NCBI GenBank assembly: GCA_032718475.1
Contig: JAUCBJ010001089.1
Span: forward strand, 1 to 51,994
Source: Nemertoderma westbladi
Taxonomy: Eukaryota; Xenacoelomorpha; Nemertodermatida; Nemertodermatidae
DNA length: 51,994 bases
Direction of reading: 5' to 3'
Shown: positions 9,838 through 21,851 of the stretch, piece after piece
Position numbering within the stretch: position 1 is the stretch's first letter
How the letters are laid out: every line of letters starts with the position of its first letter
The notes under the pieces: model-generated
Told to the model about the DNA's origin: nothing
The model's input: only the letters and a program-made list of their open reading frames with translations
Database searches by the model: none
Position numbers and translations under genes: made by a program

Positions 9838-12800
9838 ATTAATTGGTGGAGTTTGGAGTTGTCAGGTCACTTATTAATTGGTGGAGTTGTCAGGTCACTT
9901 AATAATTGGTGGAGATGTCAGGTCACTTATTAATTGGTGGAGTTGTCAGGTAACTTATTAATTGGTGGAGTTGTCAGATCACTTATTAATTGGTGGAGTT
10001 GTCAGATCACTTATTAATTGGTGGGGTTGTCAGATCACTTATTAATTGGTGGAGTTGTCGGGTCACTTATTAATTGGTGGAGTTGTCAGATCACTTATTA
10101 ATTGGTGGAGTTGTCAGGTAACTTATTAATTGGTGGAGTTGTCAGATCACTTATTAATTGGTGGAGTTGTCGGGTCACTTATTAATTGGTGGAGTTGTCG
10201 GGTCACTTATTAATTGGTGGAGTTGTCAGGTCACTTATTAATTGGTGGGGTTGTCAGGTCACTTATTAATTGGTGGAGTTGTCAGGTAACTTATTAATTG
10301 GTGGAGTTGTCAGATCACTTATTAATTGGTGGAGTTGTCGGGTCACTTATTAATTGGTGGAGTTGTCGGGTCACTTATTAATTGGTGGAGTTGTCAGGTC
10401 ACTTATTAATTGGTGGGGTTGTCAGGTCACTTATTAATTGGTGGAGTTGTCAGGTCACTTATTAATTGGTGGAGTTGTCAGATCACTTATTAATTGGTGG
10501 AGTTGTCAGGTCACTTATTAATTGGTGGAGTTGTCAGATCACTTATTAATTGGTGGAGTTGTCAGGTCACTTATTAATTGGTGGAGTTGTCGGGTCACTT
10601 ATTAATTGGTGGAGTTGTCGGGTCACTTATTAATTGGTGGAGTTGTCAGGTAACTTATTAATTGGTGGAGTTGTCAGATCACTTATTAATTGGTGGAGTT
10701 GTCAGGTCACTTATTAATTGGTGGAGTTGTCGGGTCACTTATTAATTGGTGGAGTTGTCAGGTCACTTATTAATTGGTGGAGTTGTCAGGTCACTTATTA
10801 ATTGGGGGAGTTGTCAGGTCACTTATTAATTGGTGGGGTTGTCAGGTCACTTATTAATTGGGGGAGAGGTCACTTTACTTATTAATTGGTGGAGTTGTCA
10901 GGTCACTTATTAATTGGTGAAGTTGTCAGGTCACTTATTAATTGGTGGAGTTGTCAGGTCACTTATTAATTGGTGGAGTTGTCGGATCACTTTTTAATTG
11001 GTGGAGTTGTCGGGTCACTTATTAATTGGTGGAGTTGTCGGGTCACTTATTAATTGGTAGAGTTGTCGGGTCACTTATTAATTGGTGGAGTTGTCGGGTC
11101 ACTTATTAATTGGTGGAGTTGTCAGGTCACTTATTAATTGAGGGAGTTGTCAGGTAACTTATTAATTGGTGGAGTTGTCGGGTAACTTATTAATTGAGGA
11201 AGTTGTCGGGTCACTTATTAATTGGTGGAGTTGTCAGATCACTTATTAATTGGTGGAGTTGTCAGGTCACTTATTAATTGGTGGAGTTGTCGGGTCACTT
11301 ATTAATTGGTGGAGTTGTCAGGTCACTTATTAATTGGTGGAGTTGTCAGATCACTTATTAATTGGTGGAGTTGTCAGGTCACTTATTAATTGGGGGAGAG
11401 GTCACTTTACTTATTAATTGGTGGAGTTGTCAGATCACTTGTTAATTGGTGGAATTGTCAGATCACTTATTAATTGGTGGAGTTGTCGGGTCACTTATTA
11501 ATTGGTGGAGTTGTCGGGTCACTTATTAATTGGTAGAGTTGTCGGGTCACTTATTAATTGGTGGAGTTGTTGGGTCACTTATTAATTGGTGGAGTTGTCA
11601 GGTCACTTATTAATTGGGGGAGTTGTCAGGTAACTTATTAATTGGTGGAGTTGTCAGGTCACTTATTAATTGGTGGAGTTGTCAGATCACTTATTAATTA
11701 ATTGGCGGAGTTGTCAGATCACTTATTAATTGGTGGAGTTGTCAGGTCACTTATTAATTGGTGGAGTTGTCAGGTCACTTATTAATTGGTGGAGTTGTCG
11801 GGTCACTTATTAATTGGTGGAGTTGTCAGGTCACTTATTAATTGGTGGGGTTGTCAGGTCACTTATTAATTGGGGGAGAGGTCACTTTACTTATTAATTG
11901 GTGGAGTTGTCAGATCACTTATTAATTGGTGGAGTTGTCAGATCACTTATTAATTGGTGGAGTTGTCGGGTCACTTATTAATTGGTGGAGTTGTCGGGTC
12001 ACTTATTAATTGGTAGAGTTGTCGGGTCACTTATTAATTGGTGGAGTTGTCGGGTCACTTATTAATTGGTGGAGTTGTCAGGTCACTTATTAATTGAGGG
12101 AGTTGTCAGGTAACTTATTAATTGGTGGAGTTGTCAGGTCACTTATTAATTGGTGGAGTTGTCAGATCACTTATTAATTGGTGGAGTTGTCAGGTCACTT
12201 ATTAATTGGTGGAGTTGTCAGATCACTTATTAATTGGTGGAGTTGTCAGATCACTTATTAATTGGTGGAGTTGTCGGGTCACTTATTAATTGGTGGAGTT
12301 GTCGGGTCACTTATTAATTGGTGGAGTTGTCAGGTCACTTATTAATTGAGGGAGTTGTCAGGTAACTTATTAATTGGTGGAGTTGTCAGGTCACTTATTA
12401 ATTGGTGGAGTTGTCAGATCACTTATTAATTGGTGGAGTTGTCAGGTCACTTATTAATTGGTGGAGTTATCAGGTCACTTATTAATTGGTGGAGTTGTCA
12501 GGTCACTTATTAATTGGTGGAGTTGTCAGGTCACTTATTAATTGGTGGAGTTGTCAGGTCACTTATTAATTGGTGGAGTTGTCGGGTCATTTATTAATTG
12601 GTGGAGTTGTCAGGTCACTTATTAATTGGTGGAGTTATCAGGTCACTTATTAATTGGTGGAGTTGTCAGGTCACTTATTAATTGTTGGAGTTGTCCGGTC
12701 ACTTATTAATTGGTGGAGTTGTCAGGTCACTTATTAATTGGGGGAGTTGTCAGGTCACTTATTAATTGGTGGAGTTGTCAGGTCACTTATTAATTGGTGG

Positions 12801-15800
12801 AGTTGTCAGGTCACTTATTAATTGGTGGAGTTGTCAGGTCACTTATTAATTGGTGGAGTTGTCAGGTCACTTATTAATTGAGGGAGAGGTCACTTTACTT
12901 ATTAATTGGTGGAGTTGTCAGGTCACTTATTAATTGGTGGAGTTGTCAGGTAACTTATTAATTGAGGGAGAGGTCACTTTACTTATTAATTGGTGGAGTT
13001 GTCAGGTCACTTATTAATTGGTGGAGTTGTCAGGTCACTTATTAATTGAGGGAGAGGTCACTTTACTTATTAATTGGGGGAGTTGTCAGGTCACTTATTA
13101 ATTGGTGGAGTTGTCAGGTCATTTATTAATTGGTGGAGTTGTCAGGTCACTTATTAATTGGTGGAGTTATCAGGTCACTTATTAATTGGTGGAGTTGTCA
13201 GGTCACTTATTAATTGTTGGAGTTGTCCGGTCACTTATTAATTGGTGGAGTTGTCAGGTCACTTATTAATTGGGGGAGTTGTCAGGTCACTTATTAATTG
13301 GTGGAGTTGTCAGGTCACTTATTAATTGGTGGAGTTGTCAGGTCACTTATTAATTGGTGGAGTTGTCAGGTCACTTATTAATTGAGGGAGAGGTCACTTT
13401 ACTTATTAATTGGGGGAGTTGTCAGGTCACTTATTAATTGGTGGAGTTGTCAGGTCACTTATTAATTGGTGGAGTTGTCAGGTCACTTATTAATTGGTGG
13501 AGTTATCAGGTCACTTATTAATTGGTGGAGTTGTCAGGTCACTTATTAATTGTTGGAGTTGTCAGGTCACTTATTAATTGGTGGAGTTGTCGGGTCACTT
13601 ATTAATTGGGGGAGTTGTCGGGTCACTTAATAATTGAGGGAGAGGTCACTTTACTTATTAATTGGGGGAGTTGTCAGGTCACTTATTAATTGGTGGAGTT
13701 ATCAGGTCACTTATTAATTGGTGGAGTTGTCAGGTCACTTATTAATTGGGGGAGTTGTCGGGTCACTTATTAATTGGTGGAGTTATCAGGTCACTTATTA
13801 ATTGGTGGAGTTGTCAGGTCACTTATTAATTGTTGGAGTTGTCAGGTCACTTATTAATTGGTGGAGTTGTCGGGTCACTTATTAATTGGGGGAGTTGTCG
13901 GGTCACTTAATAATTGAGGGAGAGGTCACTTTACTTATTAATTGGGGGAGTTGTCAGGTCACTTATTAATTGGTGGAGTTGTCAGGTCACTTATTAATTG
14001 GTGGAGTTGTCAGGTCACTTATTAATTGGTGGAGTTGTCAGGTCACTTATTAATTGGTGGAGTTGTCAGGTCACTTATTAATTGAGGGAGAGGTCACTTT
14101 ACTTATTAATTGGGGGAGTTGTCAGGTCACTTATTAATTGGGGGAGTTGTCGGGTCACTTAATAATTGGGGGAGAGGTCACTTTATTTATTAATCGGTGG
14201 AGTTGTCAGGTAACTTATTAATTGGTGGAGTTGTCAGGTCACTTATTAATTGGTGGAGTTGTCAGGTCACTTATTAATTGGTGGAGTTGTCAGGTCACTT
14301 ATTAATTGGTGGAGTTGTCAGGTCACTTATTAATTGAGGGAGAGGTCACTTTACTTATTAATTGGGGGAGTTGTCAGGTCACTTATTAATTGGTGGAGTT
14401 GTCAGGTCACTTATTAATTGGTGGAGTTGTCAGGTCACTTATTAATTGGTGGAGTTGTCAGGTCACTTATTAATTGGTGGAGTTGTCAGGTCACTTATTA
14501 ATTGGTGGAGTTGTCGGGTCACTTATTAATTGGTGGAGTTGTCAGGTCACTTATTAATTGAGGGAGAGGTCACTTTACTTATTAATTGGTGGAGTTGTCA
14601 GGTCACTTATTAATTGGTGGAGTTGTCGGGTCACTTATTAATTGGTGGAGTTGTCAGGTCACTTATTAATTGGTGGAGTTGTCAGGTCACTTATTAATTG
14701 GTGGAGTTGTCAGGTCACTTATTAATTGGTGGAGTTGTCAGGTCACTTATTAATTGGTGGAGTTGTCAGGTCACTTATTAATTGGGGGAGTTGTCAGGTC
14801 ACTTATTAATTGGTGGAGTTGTCAGGTCACTTATTAATTGGTGGAGTTGTCAGGTCACTTATTAATTGGTGGAGTTGTCAGGTCACTTATTAATTGAGGG
14901 AGAGGTCACTTTACTTATTAATTGGTGGAGTTGTCAGGTCACTTATTAATTGGTGGAGTTGTCAGGTCACTTATTATTAATTGGTGGAGTTGTCAGGTCA
15001 CTTATTAATTGAGGGAGAGGTCACTTTACTTATTAATTGGTGGAGTTGTCGGGTCACTTATTAATTGGTGGAGTTATCAGGTCACTTATTAATTGGTGGA
15101 GTTGTCAGGTCACTTATTAATTGAGGGAGAGGTCACTTTACTTATTAATTGGGGGAGTTGTCAGGTCACTTATTAATTGGTGGAGTTATCAGGTCACTTA
15201 TTAATTGGTGGAGTTGTCAGGTCACTTATTAATTGTTGGAGTTGTCCGGTCACTTATTAATTGGTGGAGTTGTCAGGTCACTTATTAATTGGGGGAGTTG
15301 TCAGGTCACTTATTAATTGGTGGAGTTGTCAGGTCACTTATTAATTGGTGGAGTTGTCAGGTCACTTATTAATTGGTAGAGTTGTCAGGTCACTTATTAA
15401 TTGGGGGAGTTGTCAGGTCACTTATTAATTGGTGGAGTTGTCAGGTCACTTATTAATTGGTGGAGTTGTCAGGTCACTTATTAATTGGTGGAGTTGTCAG
15501 GTCACTTATTAATTGAGGGAGAGGTCACTTTACTTATTAATTGGGGGAGTTGTCAGGTCACTTATTAATTGGTGGAGTTGTCAGGTCACTTATTAATTGG
15601 TGGAGTTGTCAGGTCACTTATTAATTGAGGGAGAGGTCACTTTACTTATTAATTGGTGGAGTTGTCGGGTCACTTATTAATTGGTGGAGTTGTCAGGTCA
15701 CTTATTAATTGAGGGAGAGGTCACTTTACTTATTAATTGGTGGAGTTGTCAGGTCACTTATTAATTGGTGGAGTTGTCAGGTCACTTATTAATTGGTGGA

Positions 15801-17900
15801 GTTGTCAGGTCACTTATTAATTGGGGGAGTTGTCAGGTCACTTATTAATTGGTGGAGTTGTCAGGTCACTTATTAATTGGTGGAGTTGTCAGGTCACTTA
15901 TTAATTGGGGGAGTTGTCAGGTCACTTATTAATTGGTGGAGTTGTCAGGTCACTTATTAATTGGTGGAGTTGTCAGGTCACTTATTAATTGGTGGAGTTG
16001 TCAGGTCACTTATTAATTGGTGGAGTTGTCACTTTACTTATTAATTGGTGGAGTTGTCAGATCACTTATTAATTGAGGGAGAGGTCACTTTACTTATTAA
16101 TTGGGGGAGTTGTCAGGTCACTTATTAATTGGTGGAGTTGTCGGGTCACTTATTAATTGGTGGAGTTGTCAGGTCACTTATTAATTGGTGGAGTTGTCAG
16201 GTCACTTATTAATTGGTGGAGTTGTCACTTTACTTATTAATTGGTGGAGTTGTCAGATCACTTATTAATTGAGGGAGAGGTCACTTTACTTATTAATTGG
16301 GGGAGTTGTCAGGTCACTTATTAATTGGTGGAGTTGTCGGGTCACTTATTAATTGGTGGAGTTGTCAGGTCACTTATTAATTGGTGGAGTTGTCAGGTAA
16401 CTTATTAATTGGTGGAGTTGTCAGATCACTTATTAATTGAGGGAGAGGTCACTTTACTTATTAATTGGGGGAGTTGTCAGGTCACTTATTAATTGGTGGA
16501 GTTGTCGGGTCACTTATTAATTGGTGGAGTTGTCAGGTCACTTATTAATTGGTGGAGTTGTCAGGTCACTTATTAATTGGTGGAGTTGTCAGGTCACTTA
16601 TTAATTGGTGGAGTTGTCAGGTCACTTATTAATTGAGGGAGAGGTCACTTTACTTATTAATTGGGGGAGTTGTCAGATCACTTATTAATTGGTGGAGTTG
16701 TCAGGTCACTTATTAATTGGTGGAGTTGTCAGGTCACTTATTAATTGGTGGAGTTGTCAGGTCACTTATTAATTGAGGGAGAGGTCACTTTACTTATTAA
16801 TTGGGGGAGTTGTCAGGTCACTTATTAATTGGTGGAGTTGTCGGGTCACTTATTAATTGGTGGAGTTGTCAGGTCACTTATTAATTGGTGGAGTTGTCAG
16901 GTCACTTATTAATTGAGGGAGAGGTCACTTTACTTATTAATTGGGGGAGTTGTCAGGTCACTTATTAATTGGTGGAGTTGTCGGGTCACTTATTAATTGG
17001 TGGAGTTGTCAGGTCACTTATTAATTGGTGGAGTTGTCGGGTCACTTATTAATTGGTGGAGTTGTCAGGTCACTTATTAATTGGTGGAGTTGTCAGGTCA
17101 CTTATTAATTGGTGGAGTTGTCGGGTCACTTATTAATTGGTGGAGTTGTCAGGTCACTTATTAATTGGTGGAGTTGTCAGGTCACTTATTAATTGAGGGA
17201 GAGGTCACTTTACTTATTAATTGGGGGAGTTGTCAGGTCACTTATTAATTGGTGGAGTTGTCGGGTCACTTATTAATTGGTGGAGTTGTCAGGTCACTTA
17301 TTAATTGGTGGAGTTGTCAGGTCACTTATTAATTGGTAGAGTTGTCTGGTCACTTATTAATTGGTGGAGTTGTCAGATCACTTATTAATTGGTGGAGTTG
17401 TCAGGTCACTTATTAATTGGTGGAGTTGTCAGGTCACTTATTAATTGGGGGAGAGGTCACTTTACTTTTTAATTGGTGGAGTTGTCAGGTCACTTATTAA
17501 TTGGTGGAGTTGTCAGGTCACTTATTAATTGGTGGAGTTCTCAGGTCACTTATTAATTGGTGGAGTTGTCAGGTCACTTATTAATTGGTGGAGTTGTCAG
17601 GTCACTTATTAATAATTGGTGGAGTTGTCAGGTCACTTATTAATTGGTGGAGTTGTCAGGTCACTTATTAATTGGTGGAGTTGTCAGGTCACTTATTAAT
17701 TGGTGGAGTTGTCAGGTCACTTATTAATTGGTGGAGTTGTCAGGTCACTTATTAATTGGGGGAGAGGTCACTTTACTTTTTAATTGGTGGAGTTCTCAGG
17801 TCACTTATTAATTGGTGGAGTTGTCAGGTCACTTATTAATTGGTGGAGTTGTCAGGTCACTTATTAATTGGTGGAGTTGTCAGGTCACTTATTAATTGGT

Positions 17901-20160
17901 GGAGAGGTCACTTTACTTATTAATTGGTGGAGTTGTCAGGTCACTTATTAATTGGTGGAGTTCTCAGGTCACTTATTAATTAGTGGAGTTGTCAGGTCCT
18001 TATTAATTGGTGGAGTTGTCAGGTCACTTATTAATAATTGGTGGAGTTGTCAGGTCACTTATTAATTGGTGGAGTTGTCAGGTCACTTATTAATTGGTGG
18101 AGTTGTCAGGTCACTTATTAATTGGTGGAGTTGTCAGGTCACTTATTAATTGGTGGAGTTGTCAGGTCACTTATTAATTGGTGGAGAGGTCACTTTACTT
18201 ATTAATTGGTGGAGTTGTCAGGTCACTTATTAATTGGTGGAGTTCTCAGGTCACTTATTAATTGGTGGAGTTGTCAGGTCCTTATTAATTGGTGGAGTTG
18301 TCAGGTCACTTATTAATAATTGGTGGAGTTGTCAGGTCACTTATTAATTGGTGGAGTTGTCAGGTCACTTATTATTATTTGGTGGAGTTGTCAGGTCACT
18401 TATTAATTGGGGGAGAGGTCACTTTACTTTTTAATTGGTGGAGTTGTCAGGTCACTTATTAATTGGTGGAGTTCTCAGGTCACTTATTAATTGGTGGAGT
18501 TGTCAGGTCACTTATTAATTGGTGGAGTTGTCAGGTCACTTATTAATAATTGGTGGAGTTGTCAGGTCACTTATTAATTGGTGGAGTTGTCAGGTCACTT
18601 ATTAATTGGTGGAGTTGTCAGGTCACTTATTAATTGGTGGAGTTGTCAGGTCACTTATTAATTGGTGGAGTTGTCAGGTCACTTATTAATTGGTGGAGTT
18701 GTCAGGTCACTTATTAATTGGTGGAGTTGTCAGGTCACTTATTAATTGGTGGAGTTGTCAGGTCACTTATTAATTGGTGGAGTTGTCAGGTCACTTATTA
18801 ATTGGTGGAGAGGTCACTTTACTTATTAATTGGTGGAGTTGTCAGGTCACTTATTAATTGGTGGAGTTCTCAGGTCACTTATTAATTGGTGGAGTTGTCA
18901 GGTCCTTATTAATTGGTGGAGTTGTCAGGTCACTTATTAATAATTGGTGGAGTTGTCAGGTCACTTATTAATTGGTGGAGTTGTCAGGTCACTTATTATT
19001 ATTTGGTGGAGTTGTCAGGTCACTTATTAATTGGGGGAGAGGTCACTTTACTTTTTAATTGGTGGAGTTGTCAGGTCACTTATTAATTGGTGGAGTTCTC
19101 AGGTCACTTATTAATTGGTGGAGTTGTCAGGTCACTTATTAATTGGTGGAGTTGTCAGGTCACTTATTAATAATTGGTGGAGTTGTCAGGTCACTTATTA
19201 ATTGGTGGAGTTGTCAGGTCACTTATTAATTGGTGGAGTTGTCAGGTCACTTATTAATTGGTGGAGTTGTCAGGTCACTTATTAATTGGGGGAGAGGTCA
19301 CTTTACTTTTTAATTGGTGGAGTTGTCAGGTCACTTATTAATTGGTGGAGTTGTCAGGTCACTTATTAATTGGTGGAGTTGTCAGGTCACTTATTAATTG
19401 GTGGAGTTGTCAGGTCACTTATTAATTGGTGGAGAGGTCACTTTACTTATTAATTGGTGGAGTTGTCAGGTCACTTATTAATTGGTGGAGTTCTCAGGTC
19501 ACTTATAAATTGGTGGAGTTGTCAGGTCCTTATTAATTGGTGGAGTTGTCAGGTCACTTATTAATAATTGGTGGAGTTGTCAGGTCACTTATTAATTGGT
19601 GGAGTTGTCAGGTCACTTATTAATTGGTGGAGTTGTCAGGTCACTTATTAATTGGTGGAGTTGTCAGGTCACTTATTAATTGGTGGAGTTGTCAGGTCAC
19701 TTATTAATTGGTGGAGAGGTCACTTTACTTATTAATTGGTGGAGTTGTCAGGTCACTTATTAATTGGTGGAGTTCTCAGGTCACTTATTAATTGGTGGAG
19801 TCAGGTCACTTATAAATTGGTGGAGTTGTCAGGTCCTTATTAATTGGTGGAGTTGTCAGGTCACTTATTAATAATTGGTGGAGTTGTCAGGTCACTTATT
19901 AATTGGTGGAGTTGTCAGGTCACTTATTAATTGGTGGAGTTGTCAGGTCACTTATTAATTGGTGGAGTTGTCAGGTCACTTATTAATTGGTGGAGTTGTC
20001 AGGTCACTTATTAATTGGTGGAGAGGTCACTTTACTTATTAATTGGTGGAGTTGTCAGGTCACTTATTAATTGGTGGAGTTCTCAGGTCACTTATTAATT
20101 GGTGGAGTTGTCAGGTCCTTATTAATTGGTGGAGTTGTCAGGTCACTTATTAATAATTGG
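17901..20160. repeat. Higher-order repeat blocks inside the 28-bp satellite
   Basis: The marker GGAGAGGTCACTTTACTTAT followed by the GTTCTCAGG, CAGGTCCTTATT and TTAATAATTGG variants recurs at 17901, 18183, 18807, 19431, 19713 and about 20020. Spacings are therefore about 282, 624, 624, 282 and 307 bp. Equal 624-bp steps show that multi-unit blocks, not single 28-mers, were the units of the most recent amplification. Confidence 0.8.
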
Positions 20161-20211
20161 TGGAGTTGTCAGGTCACTTATTAATTGGTGGAGTTGTCAG
20201 GTCACTTATTA

Positions 20212-20560
20212 TTATTTGGTGGAGTTGTCAGGTCACTTATTAATAATTGGTGGAGTTGTCGGGTCACTTATTAATTGGTGGAGTTGTCAGGTCACTTATT
20301 AATTGGTGGAGTTGTCAGATCACTTATTAATTGGTGGAGTAGTCAGGTCACTTATTAATTGGTGGGGTTGTCAGGTCACGCATTATTATTTGGTGGAGTT
20401 GTCAGGTCACTTATTAATAATTGGTGGAGTTGTCGGGTCACTTATTAATTGGTGGAGTTGTCAGGTCACTTATTAATTGGTGGAGTTGTCAGATCACTTA
20501 TTAATTGGTGGAGTAGTCAGGTCACTTATTAATTGGTGGGGTTGTCAGGTCACGCATTAT
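20212..20560. repeat. Duplicated composite block of about 174 bp at the right satellite edge
   Basis: A block containing ATTATTTGGTGG, TTAATAATTGG, GTCGGGTCAC, GTCAGATCAC, GGAGTAGTCAGG and GGTCACGCATTATT, in that order, occurs twice in succession. Parts of it recur again to about 20880. It marks another local amplification step distinct from the 624-bp blocks. Confidence 0.65.
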
Positions 20561-21536
20561 TTGGTGGAGTTGTCAGATCACTTATTAATTGGTGGGGTTG
20601 TCAGGTCACTTATTAATTAGTGGAGTTGTCAGGTCACGTATTATTTGGTGGAGTTGTCAGATCACTTATTAATTGGTGGAGTTGTCAGGTCACTTATTAA
20701 TTGGTGGAGTTGTCAGGTCACTTATTAATTGGTGGAGTTGTCAGGTCACTTATTAATTGGTGGAGTTGTCAGATCACTTATTAATTGGTGGAGTAGTCAG
20801 GTCACTTATTAATTGGTGGGGTTGTCAGGTCACGCATTATTTGGTGGAGTTGTCAGATCACTTATTAATTGGTGGGGTTGTCAGGTCACTTATTAATTAG
20901 TGGAGTTCTCAGGTCACTTATTAATTGGTGGAGTTATCAGGTCATTTATTAATTGGTGGAGTTGTCAGGTCACTTATTAATTGGTGGACTTGTCAGGTCA
21001 CTTATTTATTGGTGGAGTTGTCAGGTCACTTATTAATTGGTGGAGTTGTCAGGTCACTTATTTATTGGTGGAGTTGTCAGGTCACTTATTAATTGGTGGA
21101 GTTGTCAGGTCACTTATTATTTGGTGGATTTGTCAGGTCACTTATTAATTGGTGGAGTTGTCAGGTCACTTATTAATTGGTGGAGTTGTCAGGTCACTTA
21201 TTAATTTGTGGAGTTGTCAGGTCACTTATTAATTTGTGGAGTTGTTAGGTCACTTATTAATTGGGGGAGTTGTCAGGTCACTTATTAATTGGTGGAGTTG
21301 TCAGGTCACTTATTAATTGGTGGGGTTGTCAGGTCACGTATTATTTGGTGGAGTTGTCAGGTCACTTATTAATTGGTGGGGTTGTCAGGTCACGTATTAT
21401 TTGGTGGAGTTGTCAGATCACTTATTAATTGGTGGAGTTGTCAGGTCACTTATTAATTGGTGGAGTTGTCAGGTCACTTATTAATTGGTGGAATTGTCAG
21501 GTCACTTATTAATTGGTGGAGTTGTCAGGTCACTTT

Positions 21537-21851
21537 TTAAGTTGAAATCGTGTTTCACGTAAAACGACCTACTTTTGTAATTAACAATTAAACTGTAATG
21601 TTATTAGCAATCGAGTTTACTTTATTTAAAAACTTTATTTTAAAACTTTATTTTGCAAATATAGGAACAAATACTTTATTAATAATAAGTGAAAAGGAGG
21701 ATTCAGAACGTAAAGAAAACAAATATTGATATATTTCTACATGAATATGTGGAATGCGAGATTAAATCTACCACTTAAACTACTAATTTATATGTTACTT
21801 TACCGTTTCAATTTATAAAAGCCTGAGAGCCACTAACTACTAATGAATTGT
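21537..21851. other. 3' flank of the coiled-coil gene, next to the satellite
   Basis: AT-rich spacer between the satellite edge and the stop codon of the minus-strand gene. On the minus strand it contains AATAAA at 21675-21680 and 21621-21626, which are candidate polyadenylation signals for that gene. If these are used, the transcript ends within about 100-200 bp of the satellite. Confidence 0.45.

Larger units (their letters stand above)
9838..21536. repeat. 28-bp satellite, about 11.7 kb, roughly 415 units
   Basis: A continuous head-to-tail array of GGTGGAGTTGTCAGGTCACT followed by TATTAATT. Three unit classes are visible: the main unit, units with GTCAGATCACTT or GTCGGGTCACTT, and a diverged unit GAGAGGTCACTTTACTTATT, also 28 bp. 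The left third is rich in AGATCA/GGGTCA variants, the middle (about 12.8-17.4 kb) has the diverged unit every few repeats, and the right third has longer composite repeats with a 31-bp variant (TTATTAATAATTGG), a GTTCTCAGG variant and a 26-bp variant (CAGGTCCTTATT). Because 28 is not a multiple of three and the unit contains TAA, no long frame exists. It is not a CRISPR array: there are no unique spacers. Confidence 0.98.

Noticed and set aside
9838-21536. CRISPR-like array (28-bp repeat)
   Set aside because: Units abut directly with no unique spacers, and the setting is eukaryotic; it is a satellite.
9838-21536. Telomeric or centromeric identity of the 28-bp satellite
   Set aside because: No telomere-type unit is present, and nothing in the sequence alone shows a centromere function.
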